From: Acidobacteriota bacterium
GTDB lineage: Bacteria > Acidobacteriota > Terriglobia > Terriglobales > SCQP01
Assembly: GCA_021818955.1 (NCBI GenBank)
Contig: JAKASR010000015.1
Location: forward strand, 1 to 64,000
Direction of reading: 5' to 3'
Length of the DNA stretch: 64,000 bases
Each line of letters starts with the position of its first letter. Within the stretch, counting starts at the first letter, position 1. Shown in pieces: positions 1 through 8,248 of this stretch. The position numbers and the translations under genes were made by a program. Below the pieces are notes generated by a model that made no database searches, was not told the DNA's origin, and saw nothing but the letters and a program-made list of their open reading frames with translations.

Positions 1-39
1 GTTAGAAGTTATCGCCTGAATGGGCAAAGTATTATGCTC

Positions 40-262
40 AAAGCGTTAACGGCCGCGTCGGACAGCAGTTTTCGTCATCGGCAATTTCGAAGAAATTGCC
101 TCAAGCCATGCCCGCAGGCCGGGTTCACGCGGGGTTCCGGTTAGGTCCCGCGCCTATTAACGACAATAAACTTTCGGCAGCCATGAGTATTCGCCCTGCG
201 TCCGGTTTCGGCCGGACCCTTGCGAAAGCGTCAGCGCCTAAAAGTAAAAGCGGCCGTGCCGC
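40..262 (+). repeat. Dispersed structured repeat, copy 1 (full length)
   Basis: A 223-bp block that recurs at 16249-16471 with the same length and most bases conserved, and in shortened or divergent form at 33840-34028, 43721-43800 and 57868-58024. It holds a perfect hairpin with arms GGCAATTTC and GAAATTGCC around 80-103, a second hairpin GTCCGGT(TTCG)GCCGGAC near 199-218, and a terminal GCGGC/GCCGC hairpin at 250-262. On the minus strand that last hairpin is followed by TTTTACTTTT, like an intrinsic terminator. It contains no credible gene. Confidence 0.85.
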
Positions 263-476
263 TAGAATTCGGCATGTGAATTTTCCCGATTTTATAATTC
301 CACTCAAGCGTAGTGCAGTAAAACGTCATGCAGGACGCGTCCAGGCAGTTTGCTGATTCGGCCGCGCTATCTAAGGTGTCTTTCCGCCCACGGTTGGGGG
401 AGATGGCTGATCCGCAACGGTTGCTTGCCCGAACCAAACTGATCTTGCCGATTCTCGCCCTAGAATTTTCTCCGCC
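263..476. other. Intergenic stretch before the ABC exporter
   Basis: No convincing gene in either strand. A TAGAAT hexamer at 461-466 lies 10 nt before the GTG at 477 and could be a -10 element, but no matching -35 element or Shine-Dalgarno sequence is visible. Confidence 0.4.
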
Positions 477-2318
477 GTGGCTAAGATGTATTTTCCCGCT
501 ATATTACGTACCGGGCTTCGGCCCCACCGGGCCCTGCTCGCTCTAGCGCTGGCGCTCGGTCTTGGCGGCGCGCTGGCCGGATGTCTTGAGCCCCTGTTTT
601 TACGCCACCTGCTCGATTTAGTCCTGCGCATTCACCCCGGCGGCAATTGGCAGGTCGTTTGGCAGCATGGCGATTTCCATCGCGTCCTGGTCACCATGCT
701 CTGGCTGGTGGCGCTGGGGCTGATGCAACAGGCGCTTCAGACCGGACTGGCGCTGGCCGCCAACCAGGTACGCTTTGGCGTCAGTTCGGAGCTGGCGCGG
801 CGTGTCGTCGGACGCTATTACGAACAATCGCTGCAATTTCATCAGTCCAACGCCGTCGGCTACCTGATGACGCGCGTCGATCGGGGGGTGGCCGCCGTCG
901 GCGAATTGCTGGGTGGGTCGCTGCTCACCCTCGCCCCCAACCTCGCCAATCTCGGCCTGATGCTGATGATCATGTTTCGCCTCTCGCCCCGGCTGGCGGG
1001 GATGGTGCTGCCTTTATTGCTGCTCTTTCTCGCCACCGCGCATTGGGGAGCGCAAAACCAGGTGCGGCATGAGAGCGTGGTTCAGGAAGGCTGGAGCCGC
1101 ATCTACGGCCGCGTCAGTGAAATGCTGGCTGCGATCAAAACCGTCAAATCCCTGCATGCCGAATCCGTCGAGCTGGAACGATATTGCCAGGCCTCGGCGG
1201 GCCTGTTCCATCGCCTGTGGCGCATGGTTCTGGCCGGCGCGGCTTACGACAATGTGAAAAACTTGCTGGCGCTCGGAGCGCGCACCGCCGTGCTGTTTTT
1301 TGGTGTGTTCATGGTGATGAAAGGTCACCTGACTCCCGGCACCTGGATTGCCATGGTGGGCTACGCCGGCATGATTTTCGGTCCGCTGGCGGGCCTGACC
1401 GGGGCGTACGACAGCGCGCGCAAAAATTTGGTGGCCGCGGATGCGGTAATGGAGTTCCTGGATGCGCCGCTCGACTCCTCCCGCGCGACGGGCGTGGACG
1501 ATGCGGCTCAAGCCCTCCCCGTCCGTCAGGCCGCCGTGGAGTGCGGCGAGCCCGCGCCCCCTCGCGGCGCGTGGCCGCGCCCACGCGGCGAAATCGAATT
1601 CCGCAACGTCAGCTTCGCCTACCCCGCCGATACCCTCGGGGCTTCCCGGCGGCTGGTGCTTAACCGGGTTTCGTTTCAGGTCCAGCCGGGGCAGACTGCC
1701 TTATTGGTGGGCCGAAGCGGCGGCGGTAAAACCACTATTCTCGATCTGCTGCTTGGTTTGTATGCCCCGGACAGCGGCGAGATCCTGCTGGACGGCCGCA
1801 GTCTCGCCGCATGGCCGCGCCAGCCGTTGCGTCAGGCATTGGCTTTGGTTTTACAGGACCCGGTCTTGTTCGCCGGCAGCGTCGGTGAAAACCTGTGCTT
1901 CGGGCTGACCGGCATCACCGCGGAACAAATGCAGTGGGCCGCGCGCGCCGCCCAAGCCGAGGAATTTATTTTGCAAATGCCACATGGATATGAAACCCGT
2001 CTGGGCGAACGCGGCGCGCGGCTTTCCGGAGGACAGCGGCAACGCCTGGCGATCGCCCGCGCACTGCTGCGCGATCCGGCCGTGTTGTTGCTCGATGAGC
2101 CCAGTTCACACCTGGACGATGCCAATGCCGATGCCCTGTTTCAAGCGCTGCGCCGGCTTATGCATGGACGCACCAGCCTGATTGCCAGTCATCGCTCGGT
2201 GGACGCGCTGCGTCCCGATGCCGTCTACCACCTTGCGCATGGGCGCCTGCGCTTGTTGCCTGCGCCGGCGCAGCCCTCTCCCGCGCTGGCCTGGGCCGCG
2301 GATCAGGTGGAAAATTAA
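477..2318 (+). CDS. ABC exporter, fused permease and ATPase
   Basis: A half-transporter of about 613 residues: an N-terminal six-helix ABC exporter membrane domain (roughly residues 10-320) followed by a nucleotide-binding domain. The Walker A motif GRSGGGKTT is at about 412-420, the signature LSGGQ at 516-520, Walker B LLLDEP just after 536, and an H-loop histidine follows in the IASHR segment. It should work as a homodimer or heterodimer in the inner membrane, exporting lipid, peptide or drug-like substrates; the substrate cannot be read from sequence. The start is uncertain: GTG at 477 or ATG at 486, with no Shine-Dalgarno. A proline- and arginine-rich linker of about 40 residues joins the two domains. 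No partner half-transporter is adjacent. Confidence 0.9.
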   Translation: MAKMYFPAILRTGLRPHRALLALALALGLGGALAGCLEPLFLRHLLDLVLRIHPGGNWQVVWQHGDFHRVLVTMLWLVALGLMQQALQTGLALAANQVRFGVSSELARRVVGRYYEQSLQFHQSNAVGYLMTRVDRGVAAVGELLGGSLLTLAPNLANLGLMLMIMFRLSPRLAGMVLPLLLLFLATAHWGAQNQVRHESVVQEGWSRIYGRVSEMLAAIKTVKSLHAESVELERYCQASAGLFHRLWRMVLAGAAYDNVKNLLALGARTAVLFFGVFMVMKGHLTPGTWIAMVGYAGMIFGPLAGLTGAYDSARKNLVAADAVMEFLDAPLDSSRATGVDDAAQALPVRQAAVECGEPAPPRGAWPRPRGEIEFRNVSFAYPADTLGASRRLVLNRVSFQVQPGQTALLVGRSGGGKTTILDLLLGLYAPDSGEILLDGRSLAAWPRQPLRQALALVLQDPVLFAGSVGENLCFGLTGITAEQMQWAARAAQAEEFILQMPHGYETRLGERGARLSGGQRQRLAIARALLRDPAVLLLDEPSSHLDDANADALFQALRRLMHGRTSLIASHRSVDALRPDAVYHLAHGRLRLLPAPAQPSPALAWAADQVEN

Positions 2319-2450
2319 ATTACCGCTTCCAGCCAATGAAATAGCCGATCAAACTCTAAAGTTAAAAACCAAAACGATGAGCTTTCGGTTGTGAGCCGGG
2401 CAGCCGGAAAATCAAATTTCTCTCTGAAACGTGGGTTGCCTGCCGCTTGT

Positions 2451-2463
2451 TACACTATTGCCA
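2451..2463 (+). promoter_or_regulatory. Candidate leaderless promoter of the YihY gene
   Basis: TACACT at 2451-2456 is separated by 7 nt from the ATG at 2464. There is no Shine-Dalgarno, so transcription could begin at or near the start codon. No good -35 element is seen. Confidence 0.4.
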
Positions 2464-3402
2464 ATGTCTTCGCTGATAACTTTACGCGAGCCCTTACGCC
2501 GCCGCCAGGCGCGCCATGCCCGTGGCCGCTGGTGGCGCGCCGCGCTTTATCTTTCCGCCACCGAAACCCATACCTTTGCCTTTTCCATTGCCGCTCAGGC
2601 CTTGCTTTCGTTTTTCCCTTTATTGGTTTTACTGCTGACGCTGATTCGTAATGTTTTCCATTCCCGCAAGCTCTACCATGGCCTGCTCAGCCTGCTCCGT
2701 TCCTATCTGCCGGTTAGCAACGTGGCGCATGAGAGCGGGCGCGCCTATATCCTGCGCAATCTCGAACGGGTGGTCATGCATCATCACGGATTGCAATTGG
2801 CCTCTCTGGCGGTGTTGGTGCTGACTTCCAGCGGTATCTTTCTGCCGCTGGAAGTCGCCTTAAACCGTGTCTGGGGCGCCAGCCGCAACCGTAATTACCT
2901 CCATAATTGGCTGGTGGCGATCGCGCTGGCTTTGGCGTGCGGCACGCTGGGCATGCTCTCGGCCTCATTGAGCGCGCTCAGCGAAACCTATTCCGTCCGC
3001 CTGGCCCGCTATCTGCTCCGTAATAACCCGCTCAACCTGTCTGCCCTGAATCATCTGGTGCGCGTCCTTTCCGTGTTGCTCATCCGGGTCAGCGCCATCC
3101 CGGTCACGATTACAGTTTTCTTCCTGATTTATTGGCTTCTGCCCAATATTCGCGTTCCGCTGCGACGGGTGCTTGCCGCGGCCATTTTTGCCGGACTGCT
3201 TTGGCAGGTGGCGCTTTATATTTATATCCTTTTGCTGCCCTGGATGAATTTTCGCGGTCTTTATGGACCCTTCGCCATGTCGGTTTCGCTCGTTCTCTGG
3301 GCCTATATTTCGGCGCTCATACTCCTGGGCGGAATCGAGCTGGCACTACCGCTGCCAGCTGTGCCAGAAGAGGAAACAGCGGGTAAAGCAGCCTCAAACT
3401 AG
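2464..3402 (+). CDS. YihY/BrkB family inner-membrane protein
   Basis: A 312-residue multispanning protein of the YihY/BrkB family (once wrongly called ribonuclease BN). Family hallmarks are the early FSIAAQALLSFFPLLVLLL segment, the conserved loop before SGIFLPLEVALNRVWG, and the late helix pair around GLLWQVALYIY and NFRGLYGPFA. About six membrane helices are visible. The molecular function of the family is not settled. The ATG at 2464 was chosen over an in-frame GTG at 2431 because the family N-terminus begins close to the amphipathic TLREPLRRR segment and because a -10-like hexamer sits just in front of it. The C-terminus is a short, hydrophilic Glu/Ala tail. Confidence 0.88.
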   Translation: MSSLITLREPLRRRQARHARGRWWRAALYLSATETHTFAFSIAAQALLSFFPLLVLLLTLIRNVFHSRKLYHGLLSLLRSYLPVSNVAHESGRAYILRNLERVVMHHHGLQLASLAVLVLTSSGIFLPLEVALNRVWGASRNRNYLHNWLVAIALALACGTLGMLSASLSALSETYSVRLARYLLRNNPLNLSALNHLVRVLSVLLIRVSAIPVTITVFFLIYWLLPNIRVPLRRVLAAAIFAGLLWQVALYIYILLLPWMNFRGLYGPFAMSVSLVLWAYISALILLGGIELALPLPAVPEEETAGKAASN

Positions 3403-3458
3403 ACGCTCCGCCAAAGCAGAACAATTTAAAAATCAATAACATGCGGGAATGGGGGTGA

Positions 3459-3505
3459 TATACTACATCTAGTGGCCGCTGGCCGACGGCAACAACATTT
3501 TGTGA
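3459..3505 (+). promoter_or_regulatory. Candidate paired NrdR boxes over an extended -10
   Basis: Two near-palindromes resemble the NrdR consensus ACACWATATATWGTGT: 3460-3475 (core CTACATCTAG, about 12 of 16 positions) and 3490-3505 (core CAACATTTTG, about 11 of 16). Their starts are 30 bp apart, close to the 31-32 bp typical of NrdR pairs. The first overlaps an extended -10 (TGATATACT, hexamer at 3459-3464). This would fit repression of nrdJ by NrdR; nrdR itself is not in the window. Confidence 0.45.
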
Positions 3506-3523
3506 TTTTTTCGTTTTTCCCTA

Positions 3524-3552
3524 TTGACATTACTTTCCTACTGACCAAAAAT
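3524..3552 (+). promoter_or_regulatory. Candidate sigma-70 promoter for nrdJ
   Basis: TTGACA at 3524-3529 is followed after 17 bp by AAAAAT at 3547-3552. The -35 is perfect and the -10 is weak. It lies downstream of the NrdR-like boxes, so either this or the extended -10 at 3459 could be the main promoter. Confidence 0.4.
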
Positions 3553-3564
3553 CGACATCGTTTT

Positions 3565-3590
3565 CTTGCGAATCTTTATCTCATCGCAAG
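3565..3590 (+). other. Hairpin in the nrdJ leader
   Basis: Arms CTTGCGA (3565-3571) and TCGCAAG (3584-3590) enclose a 12-nt loop in the untranslated leader. A run of five T follows after a few bases. It may be a weak attenuator or simply leader structure. No cobalamin-riboswitch B12 box is present. Confidence 0.35.
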
Positions 3591-3628
3591 CGGCGATTTT
3601 TAGACAATTTGGCAGGGATTGATTAGCC

Positions 3629-6553
3629 ATGAACGAACCGCTTTCCGCAATCTCAACCCCGGTTTCTTCGCAGCAGGAAATTCCGGAAACCAGTGGTGGC
3701 GCGCGCCGCCGCGGCTTGGCTTTCCGGAGATATTTTAGCGATCCGCGCGTTTCCCCCTATGACGAAGTGAAATGGGATAAACGCACGGCAATGATTCAAA
3801 ACGAAAAGGGCGAAGTGCTGTTCGAGCAGAAGGAGGTGGAAACACCGGTAGATTGGTCGCAGACGGCGACCAACATCGTGGCTTCGAAGTATCTGCATGG
3901 GCGGGTGGGTTCGAGCGAGCGCGAGTCGAGCATCCGGCAAATGGTGGCGCGGGTGGCGGAAAGCCTGCGGGAGTGGGGGGAACGCGATGGTTATTTCCGC
4001 ACCGTCGAAGACGCGCGCACATTTCATGACGAGTTGGTGCACCTGCTGCTGCACCAAAAAGCCTCGTTCAATTCTCCCGTTTGGTTCAACTGCGGCGTGG
4101 ATCGGCTGGAGCCGCAGGCCGACGCTGCCAACTGGTACTGGGATGCCGCCGCCGGCCGCCCGGCTTTTGGCCGCATCGGCTACCGCCGGCCGCAGTGTTC
4201 GGCCTGCTTCATCAACTCCGTCAGCGATTCGCTGGATAGCATACTGACGCTGGCCAAGACTGAAGGCATGCTGTTCAAGTGGGGCTCGGGCACGGGCACG
4301 AATCTTTCTCCGCTGCGCAGTTCGCGCGAGACTTTATCGGGAGGAGGCATTGCCAGCGGTCCGCTGAGCTTTATGAAGGGCTTCGACGCTTTCGCGGGGG
4401 TGATCAAGTCGGGCGGCAAAACGCGCCGCGCCGCCAAGATGGTGATTTTGAACGTCGACCATCCCGACATCGAGGAGTTCATCTGGTGCAAGGCGAAGGA
4501 AGAAAAGAAGGCCTGGACGCTGGTGCAGGCCGGCTTTGATCCGGCGCTGGATGGTGAAGCCTACGCTTCGATTTTTTTCCAGAACGCCAACAACAGCGTG
4601 CGCGTCAGCGATGAATTCATGCAGGCGACCGAGCGCGATGGCGAATGGCCATTGCGCCGAGTCTCCGGCGAGCAGCCCGGCGAAATTCTGAAGACGGTGC
4701 CGGCGCGCGCACTGCTGCGCCAGATCGCCGAGGCCGCTTGGCAGTGCGGCGATCCCGGTATGCAGTACGATTCCACCATCAATCGCTGGCACACATGCAA
4801 AAACACCGCCCGCATTAACGCCTCCAATCCCTGCTCGGAGTACATGTTCCTCGACGATTCCGCCTGCAACCTGGCGTCGCTGAACCTGATGAAATTCGCC
4901 GGTTCGGCCGCCGGCTTTGATGTCGAGGCGTTCCTGCAGGCGGTGAACGTGCTGATCACGGCGCAGGAAATCATTGTCGATAATGCCAGCTATCCCACCG
5001 AATCCATCGCCCGCAACTCGCACGACTACCGGCCCTTGGGGCTGGGCTACGCCAATCTCGGCGCGCTGTTGATGTCCAACGGTCTGCCCTACGATAGCGA
5101 TGCCGGCCGCGATTACGCCGGCTGCATTACCGCGCTGATGTGCGGCGAAGCCTATGCGCAATCGGCGCGAATTGCTGAAGCCCTGGCGCATGAACCCGGT
5201 AGCGGCGCCTTTGCCGGTTTCGCCAAAAACCGCGAACCGATGCTCGATGTCATTCGCATGCATCGCGCCGCGGTCAACAATCTCCACAACGGCGCCCTGC
5301 CCGAGCCCATGCTCGCTGCCGCCCGCCGCGTCTGGGACGAGGCGCTCGAACTGGGCGCCCGCCATGGCATCCGTAATGCCCAGGTCACCGTGCTGGCGCC
5401 TACCGGCACCATCGGCTTCATGATGGATTGCGACACCACCGGCATTGAGCCTGATCTGGCGCTGGTGAAAGAGAAAAAACTGGTCGGCGGCGGCAAAATC
5501 AAAATCGTCAACCAGAGCGTCGATAAGGCCCTGCTGCGCCTGGGCTATACCCCACAACAGACTACCGATATGGTGGCTTATGTCGATGCGACCGGCACGA
5601 TCGAAGGCGCTCCCCATCTCAAGCCCGAGCACCTGCCCATCTTCGATTGTTCATTTAAGCCCGCCAATGGCACGCGCAGCATTCACTACAGCGGCCACCT
5701 TAAGATGATGGCCGTCTGCCAGCCCTTTCTTTCCGGCGCCATCTCGAAGACCGTCAATCTGCCCGAAAGCGCGACAGTGGAAGAGATCATGCAAACCTAT
5801 ATTGACGGTTGGAAGCTGGGGTTGAAAGCGGTGGCTATCTACCGCGACGGCAGCAAAAAGGCTCAACCGCTATCTGCCGCGCGCGATACTTCTAAAGACA
5901 AACGCGAAACTCAGCCTGAGCCTATCGAGGTGCCGCACTCGCTGCCCGCCGCTCGTCCCTATCGCCGCCGCTTGCCGGACGAGCGCCAATCGATCACGCA
6001 CAAATTCAAAATTGGCGGCCATGAAGGCTATCTCACGGTGGGCATGTACGAAGACGGACAACCGGGCGAGATCTTCGTCACCATGGCCAAGGAAGGCTCA
6101 ACCATCAGCGGTTTGATGGATAGCTTCGCTACCGCCATCTCCCTCGCCTTACAACACGGCGTGCCCTTGAAACTGCTGGTCGATAAGTTCTCGCACACCC
6201 GTTTTGAGCCCAGCGGCTGGTCAGGCAACTCCGAAATCGGCTATGCCAAATCCATCATGGACTACCTGTTCCGCTGGATGAGCTTGAAGTTCCTGGGTCA
6301 GCAGCCGGCCGCGCCCGCCGCCGTCGGTGACTTGCATAATGAACGCGGTACGATGAAGGAAGAGTTGGAAACCGCCGGCCAAATGCCGCTCATCTCGTCC
6401 AAAGGCGCCCCCGGAGCCCCGCCCGTGGATACCGAAGCCGTTAACGTTACCGCGGCTGATGCTCCCGCCTGCCATAACTGTGGCAGCATCATGGTACCCA
6501 ACGGCTCCTGTTACAAATGCATCAATTGCGGCGAAACTAGCGGCTGCTCATAG
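3629..6553 (+). CDS. nrdJ: Adenosylcobalamin-dependent (class II) ribonucleotide reductase
   Basis: A 974-residue class II reductase that reduces ribonucleotides to deoxyribonucleotides with an adenosylcobalamin-derived thiyl radical, so it works with or without oxygen. Visible landmarks are the substrate-reducing cysteine region RPQCSACFINS (Cys190, Cys193), the active-site loop NPCSEYMF with Cys402 and Glu404, and the LAPTGTIGFMMDCDTTGIEPD segment. The C-terminus, from about residue 948, has CHNCG and CYKCINCG pairs, the redox-active or zinc-binding tail of long NrdJ proteins. Length matches that group. No nrdA/nrdB genes or effector genes lie next to it. The leader carries candidate NrdR boxes, so control by nucleotide level is likely. 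Confidence 0.96.
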   Translation: MNEPLSAISTPVSSQQEIPETSGGARRRGLAFRRYFSDPRVSPYDEVKWDKRTAMIQNEKGEVLFEQKEVETPVDWSQTATNIVASKYLHGRVGSSERESSIRQMVARVAESLREWGERDGYFRTVEDARTFHDELVHLLLHQKASFNSPVWFNCGVDRLEPQADAANWYWDAAAGRPAFGRIGYRRPQCSACFINSVSDSLDSILTLAKTEGMLFKWGSGTGTNLSPLRSSRETLSGGGIASGPLSFMKGFDAFAGVIKSGGKTRRAAKMVILNVDHPDIEEFIWCKAKEEKKAWTLVQAGFDPALDGEAYASIFFQNANNSVRVSDEFMQATERDGEWPLRRVSGEQPGEILKTVPARALLRQIAEAAWQCGDPGMQYDSTINRWHTCKNTARINASNPCSEYMFLDDSACNLASLNLMKFAGSAAGFDVEAFLQAVNVLITAQEIIVDNASYPTESIARNSHDYRPLGLGYANLGALLMSNGLPYDSDAGRDYAGCITALMCGEAYAQSARIAEALAHEPGSGAFAGFAKNREPMLDVIRMHRAAVNNLHNGALPEPMLAAARRVWDEALELGARHGIRNAQVTVLAPTGTIGFMMDCDTTGIEPDLALVKEKKLVGGGKIKIVNQSVDKALLRLGYTPQQTTDMVAYVDATGTIEGAPHLKPEHLPIFDCSFKPANGTRSIHYSGHLKMMAVCQPFLSGAISKTVNLPESATVEEIMQTYIDGWKLGLKAVAIYRDGSKKAQPLSAARDTSKDKRETQPEPIEVPHSLPAARPYRRRLPDERQSITHKFKIGGHEGYLTVGMYEDGQPGEIFVTMAKEGSTISGLMDSFATAISLALQHGVPLKLLVDKFSHTRFEPSGWSGNSEIGYAKSIMDYLFRWMSLKFLGQQPAAPAAVGDLHNERGTMKEELETAGQMPLISSKGAPGAPPVDTEAVNVTAADAPACHNCGSIMVPNGSCYKCINCGETSGCS

Positions 6554-6579
6554 GCGGGCAGCTGGCGGCGGAAAGCTGT

Positions 6580-6591
6580 TAGCTTATAAAT
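6580..6591 (+). promoter_or_regulatory. Candidate leaderless promoter of the aldo/keto reductase
   Basis: TAGCTT at 6580-6585 is followed by 6 nt and the ATG at 6592. No Shine-Dalgarno is seen. The gap after nrdJ is only 38 bp, so read-through from nrdJ is also possible. Confidence 0.3.
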
Positions 6592-7614
6592 ATGCAAGCC
6601 CGCAAGCTCGGCCGCACCGGGTTGAAGGTTTCCGCCTTCTGCCTGGGCACCATGACCTTCGGCCATCAGACGGATGAGGCCGAGGCCCGCGCCATCATGG
6701 ACCGCGCCTTTGATGCCGGCGTGGACTTTTTCGATACTGCCGATGCCTATCCTGTGCCGCCTACTCCCGCCACAGTCGGACGCACCGAAGAAATCGTCGG
6801 CCGCTGGCTGAAAGAACGGCGCCCGCAAATGGTGCTGGCGACCAAGTGCCGCTTCCCCATGGGGCCGCGCGCCTACCATGGCGGGCTTTCACGCCGCCAC
6901 ATTCTCGATGCCTGCGATGCCAGCCTGCGGCGGCTCCAGACCGATTGGATTGATCTTTACCAGGCCCACGCCCCGGATCCCGATACTCCGCTGGATGAAA
7001 CTCTGCGCGCTTGCGACGATCTGGTGCGCGCCGGCAAGGTGCGCTACCTCGGCTGTTCCAATTTCTCCGCCTGGCAACTGGCCCTGGGGCTGGGCATTAG
7101 CGAACGCGCGGGTCTGGCCCGCTTCGATTGCGTGCAGCCGCGTTATAACCTGCTGACCCGCGATATTGAGCTGGAACTATTGCCTCTCTGCCGCGATCAG
7201 GGCGTTGGCTCGATTGTTTACAATCCGCTGGCCGGCGGGTTACTGACGGGAAAATATCAACCTGAGGAGCCACCGCCGGCGGGCACGCGCTTTGCCTTGG
7301 GCGGACAGACCGGCCCTCTCTATCGCGAGCGCTATTGGCAACAGGCCAGCTTCAAGGCGGTGCAGCGGCTGCTGGAGTATTGCCGCCGCCGCCAGTTGAC
7401 GCCGGCGCAGTTGGCCATTGCCTGGGTGCTGGCTCAACCGGGCGTTACCGCCGCGATTGTCGGCGCCAGCCGCGCCGAACAACTTACCGCCACACTCCCC
7501 GCGGCTGATCTGGAGTTGGGCCGGGAAGACCTGGAATTTTGCGATGAACTCTGGTATCAATTACCACGCCGTCCCGCGCATATCGGCCAGCCTGACCCCA
7601 ACCGCCGCAATTAA
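6592..7614 (+). CDS. Aldo/keto reductase
   Basis: A 340-residue NAD(P)H-dependent oxidoreductase of the aldo/keto reductase superfamily, cytoplasmic (beta/alpha)8 barrel. The N-terminal KLGRTGLKVSAFCLGTMTFG is typical of the bacterial AKR11-14 type. The catalytic tetrad is visible: Asp and Tyr in FFDTADAYP, Lys in LATKCRF, His in LYQAHAPD. The cofactor-binding end GASRAEQL is intact. Substrate is unknown; related enzymes reduce sugars, methylglyoxal or plant-derived carbonyls. Transcription may stop or pass through the hairpin just downstream, but that hairpin has its T-run only on the minus strand. Confidence 0.93.
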   Translation: MQARKLGRTGLKVSAFCLGTMTFGHQTDEAEARAIMDRAFDAGVDFFDTADAYPVPPTPATVGRTEEIVGRWLKERRPQMVLATKCRFPMGPRAYHGGLSRRHILDACDASLRRLQTDWIDLYQAHAPDPDTPLDETLRACDDLVRAGKVRYLGCSNFSAWQLALGLGISERAGLARFDCVQPRYNLLTRDIELELLPLCRDQGVGSIVYNPLAGGLLTGKYQPEEPPPAGTRFALGGQTGPLYRERYWQQASFKAVQRLLEYCRRRQLTPAQLAIAWVLAQPGVTAAIVGASRAEQLTATLPAADLELGREDLEFCDELWYQLPRRPAHIGQPDPNRRN

Positions 7615-7616
7615 TT

Positions 7617-7648
7617 AAAAAAAGGGGCGGAAGCTCGGCTTCCGCCCC
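7617..7648 (-). terminator. Intrinsic terminator of the His/Arg-rich gene
   Basis: Perfect 11-bp stem (arms 7624-7634 and 7638-7648, loop TCG). Read on the minus strand the stem is followed by seven T (7623-7617). It lies 20 nt beyond the stop of the minus-strand gene at 7669. On the plus strand no T-run follows. Confidence 0.85.
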
Positions 7649-7668
7649 AAATGAAAAATAAAATCTAT

Positions 7669-8022
7669 TTAGCGACCATGACGATGCGCTTTCGCCATCC
7701 CGCGCTTCTTCGCCCGGCCGGCGGGAGCTTTGCGCCCGTGGCTGTAGTGTCCGCGCGCCAGATGCTTGCCGCGCGCTACCCGGCGCCGTGCCGCATGATG
7801 AGCAACACGACGGGTGCGGGCTACACGCGCTACACGATGCCCGCGCTCAGCCCGAGCTTTGCGGGCTACGCGATGAGTGCGCGCTACGTGGTGGCGCGCA
7901 ACGGCATGATGCGCGGCCTTGGGCTTGGGATGATGCTTAGGCTTCGGCTGAGCGCTCAAGCTCAGCGCCAGCAACGGCATCGCCATTGCAGTCAGGGCAA
8001 TCTTCAACCATTTCAAAGACAT
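7669..8022 (-). CDS. Small secreted His/Arg/Ala-rich basic protein
   Basis: A 117-residue protein with a clear signal peptide (MSLKWLKIALTAMAMPLLAL, predicted cut after LSA). The mature part is almost entirely His, Arg, Ala, Lys and Val, with repeated RVAR and HHxAR units. Such a sequence should be disordered and strongly cationic outside the inner membrane. I do not recognise a family. Binding of metal ions, lipid A phosphates or polyanions is conceivable but only a guess. That it is a true gene is supported by an AGGGGGA Shine-Dalgarno, an upstream promoter and palindrome, and a matching terminator. It lies opposite to its neighbours and is a complete transcription unit. Confidence 0.8.
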   Translation of the reverse strand: MSLKWLKIALTAMAMPLLALSLSAQPKPKHHPKPKAAHHAVARHHVARTHRVARKARAERGHRVARVARTRRVAHHAARRRVARGKHLARGHYSHGRKAPAGRAKKRGMAKAHRHGR

Positions 8023-8035
8023 GGATATTCCCCCT

Positions 8036-8049
8036 CAATTGATCAATTG
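8036..8049. promoter_or_regulatory. Perfect 14-bp palindrome, operator candidate
   Basis: CAATTGATCAATTG is a perfect palindrome lying between the promoter (8072-8099) and the Shine-Dalgarno of the minus-strand His/Arg-rich gene. A repressor bound here would sit just after the transcription start. Confidence 0.45.
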
Positions 8050-8071
8050 CGAGAAGTTACTCTCAATCGGT

Positions 8072-8099
8072 ATTATGCCGAAGGTAAGTAACCATACAA
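8072..8099 (-). promoter_or_regulatory. Promoter of the His/Arg-rich gene
   Basis: On the minus strand TTGTAT (8099-8094), a 16-bp spacer, then CATAAT (8077-8072). Five of six -10 bases match the sigma-70 consensus. The position gives a leader of about 40 nt that contains the palindrome and a Shine-Dalgarno. Confidence 0.55.
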
Positions 8100-8248
8100 T
8101 GAATGAGAGAAGTTAAAAACCTGGAGGATTCAAAATATTATGACTACTATTGTAGTAATCCAGACTTTAATTCAACAGCCGAATTTCCTGGATCTCCCAT
8201 CCACGGAAGGTTTGGCATAATTGAATCACTTAATTCGCAGGAGAACCC

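Noticed and set aside
3403-3628. Cobalamin riboswitch before nrdJ
   Set aside because: No B12-box sequence and no matching multi-stem structure is seen; the short hairpin is not enough.
4334-5632. Long open frame on the minus strand inside nrdJ
   Set aside because: It mirrors the codon pattern of nrdJ, has no family motifs and no start signal; a shadow of a GC-rich gene.
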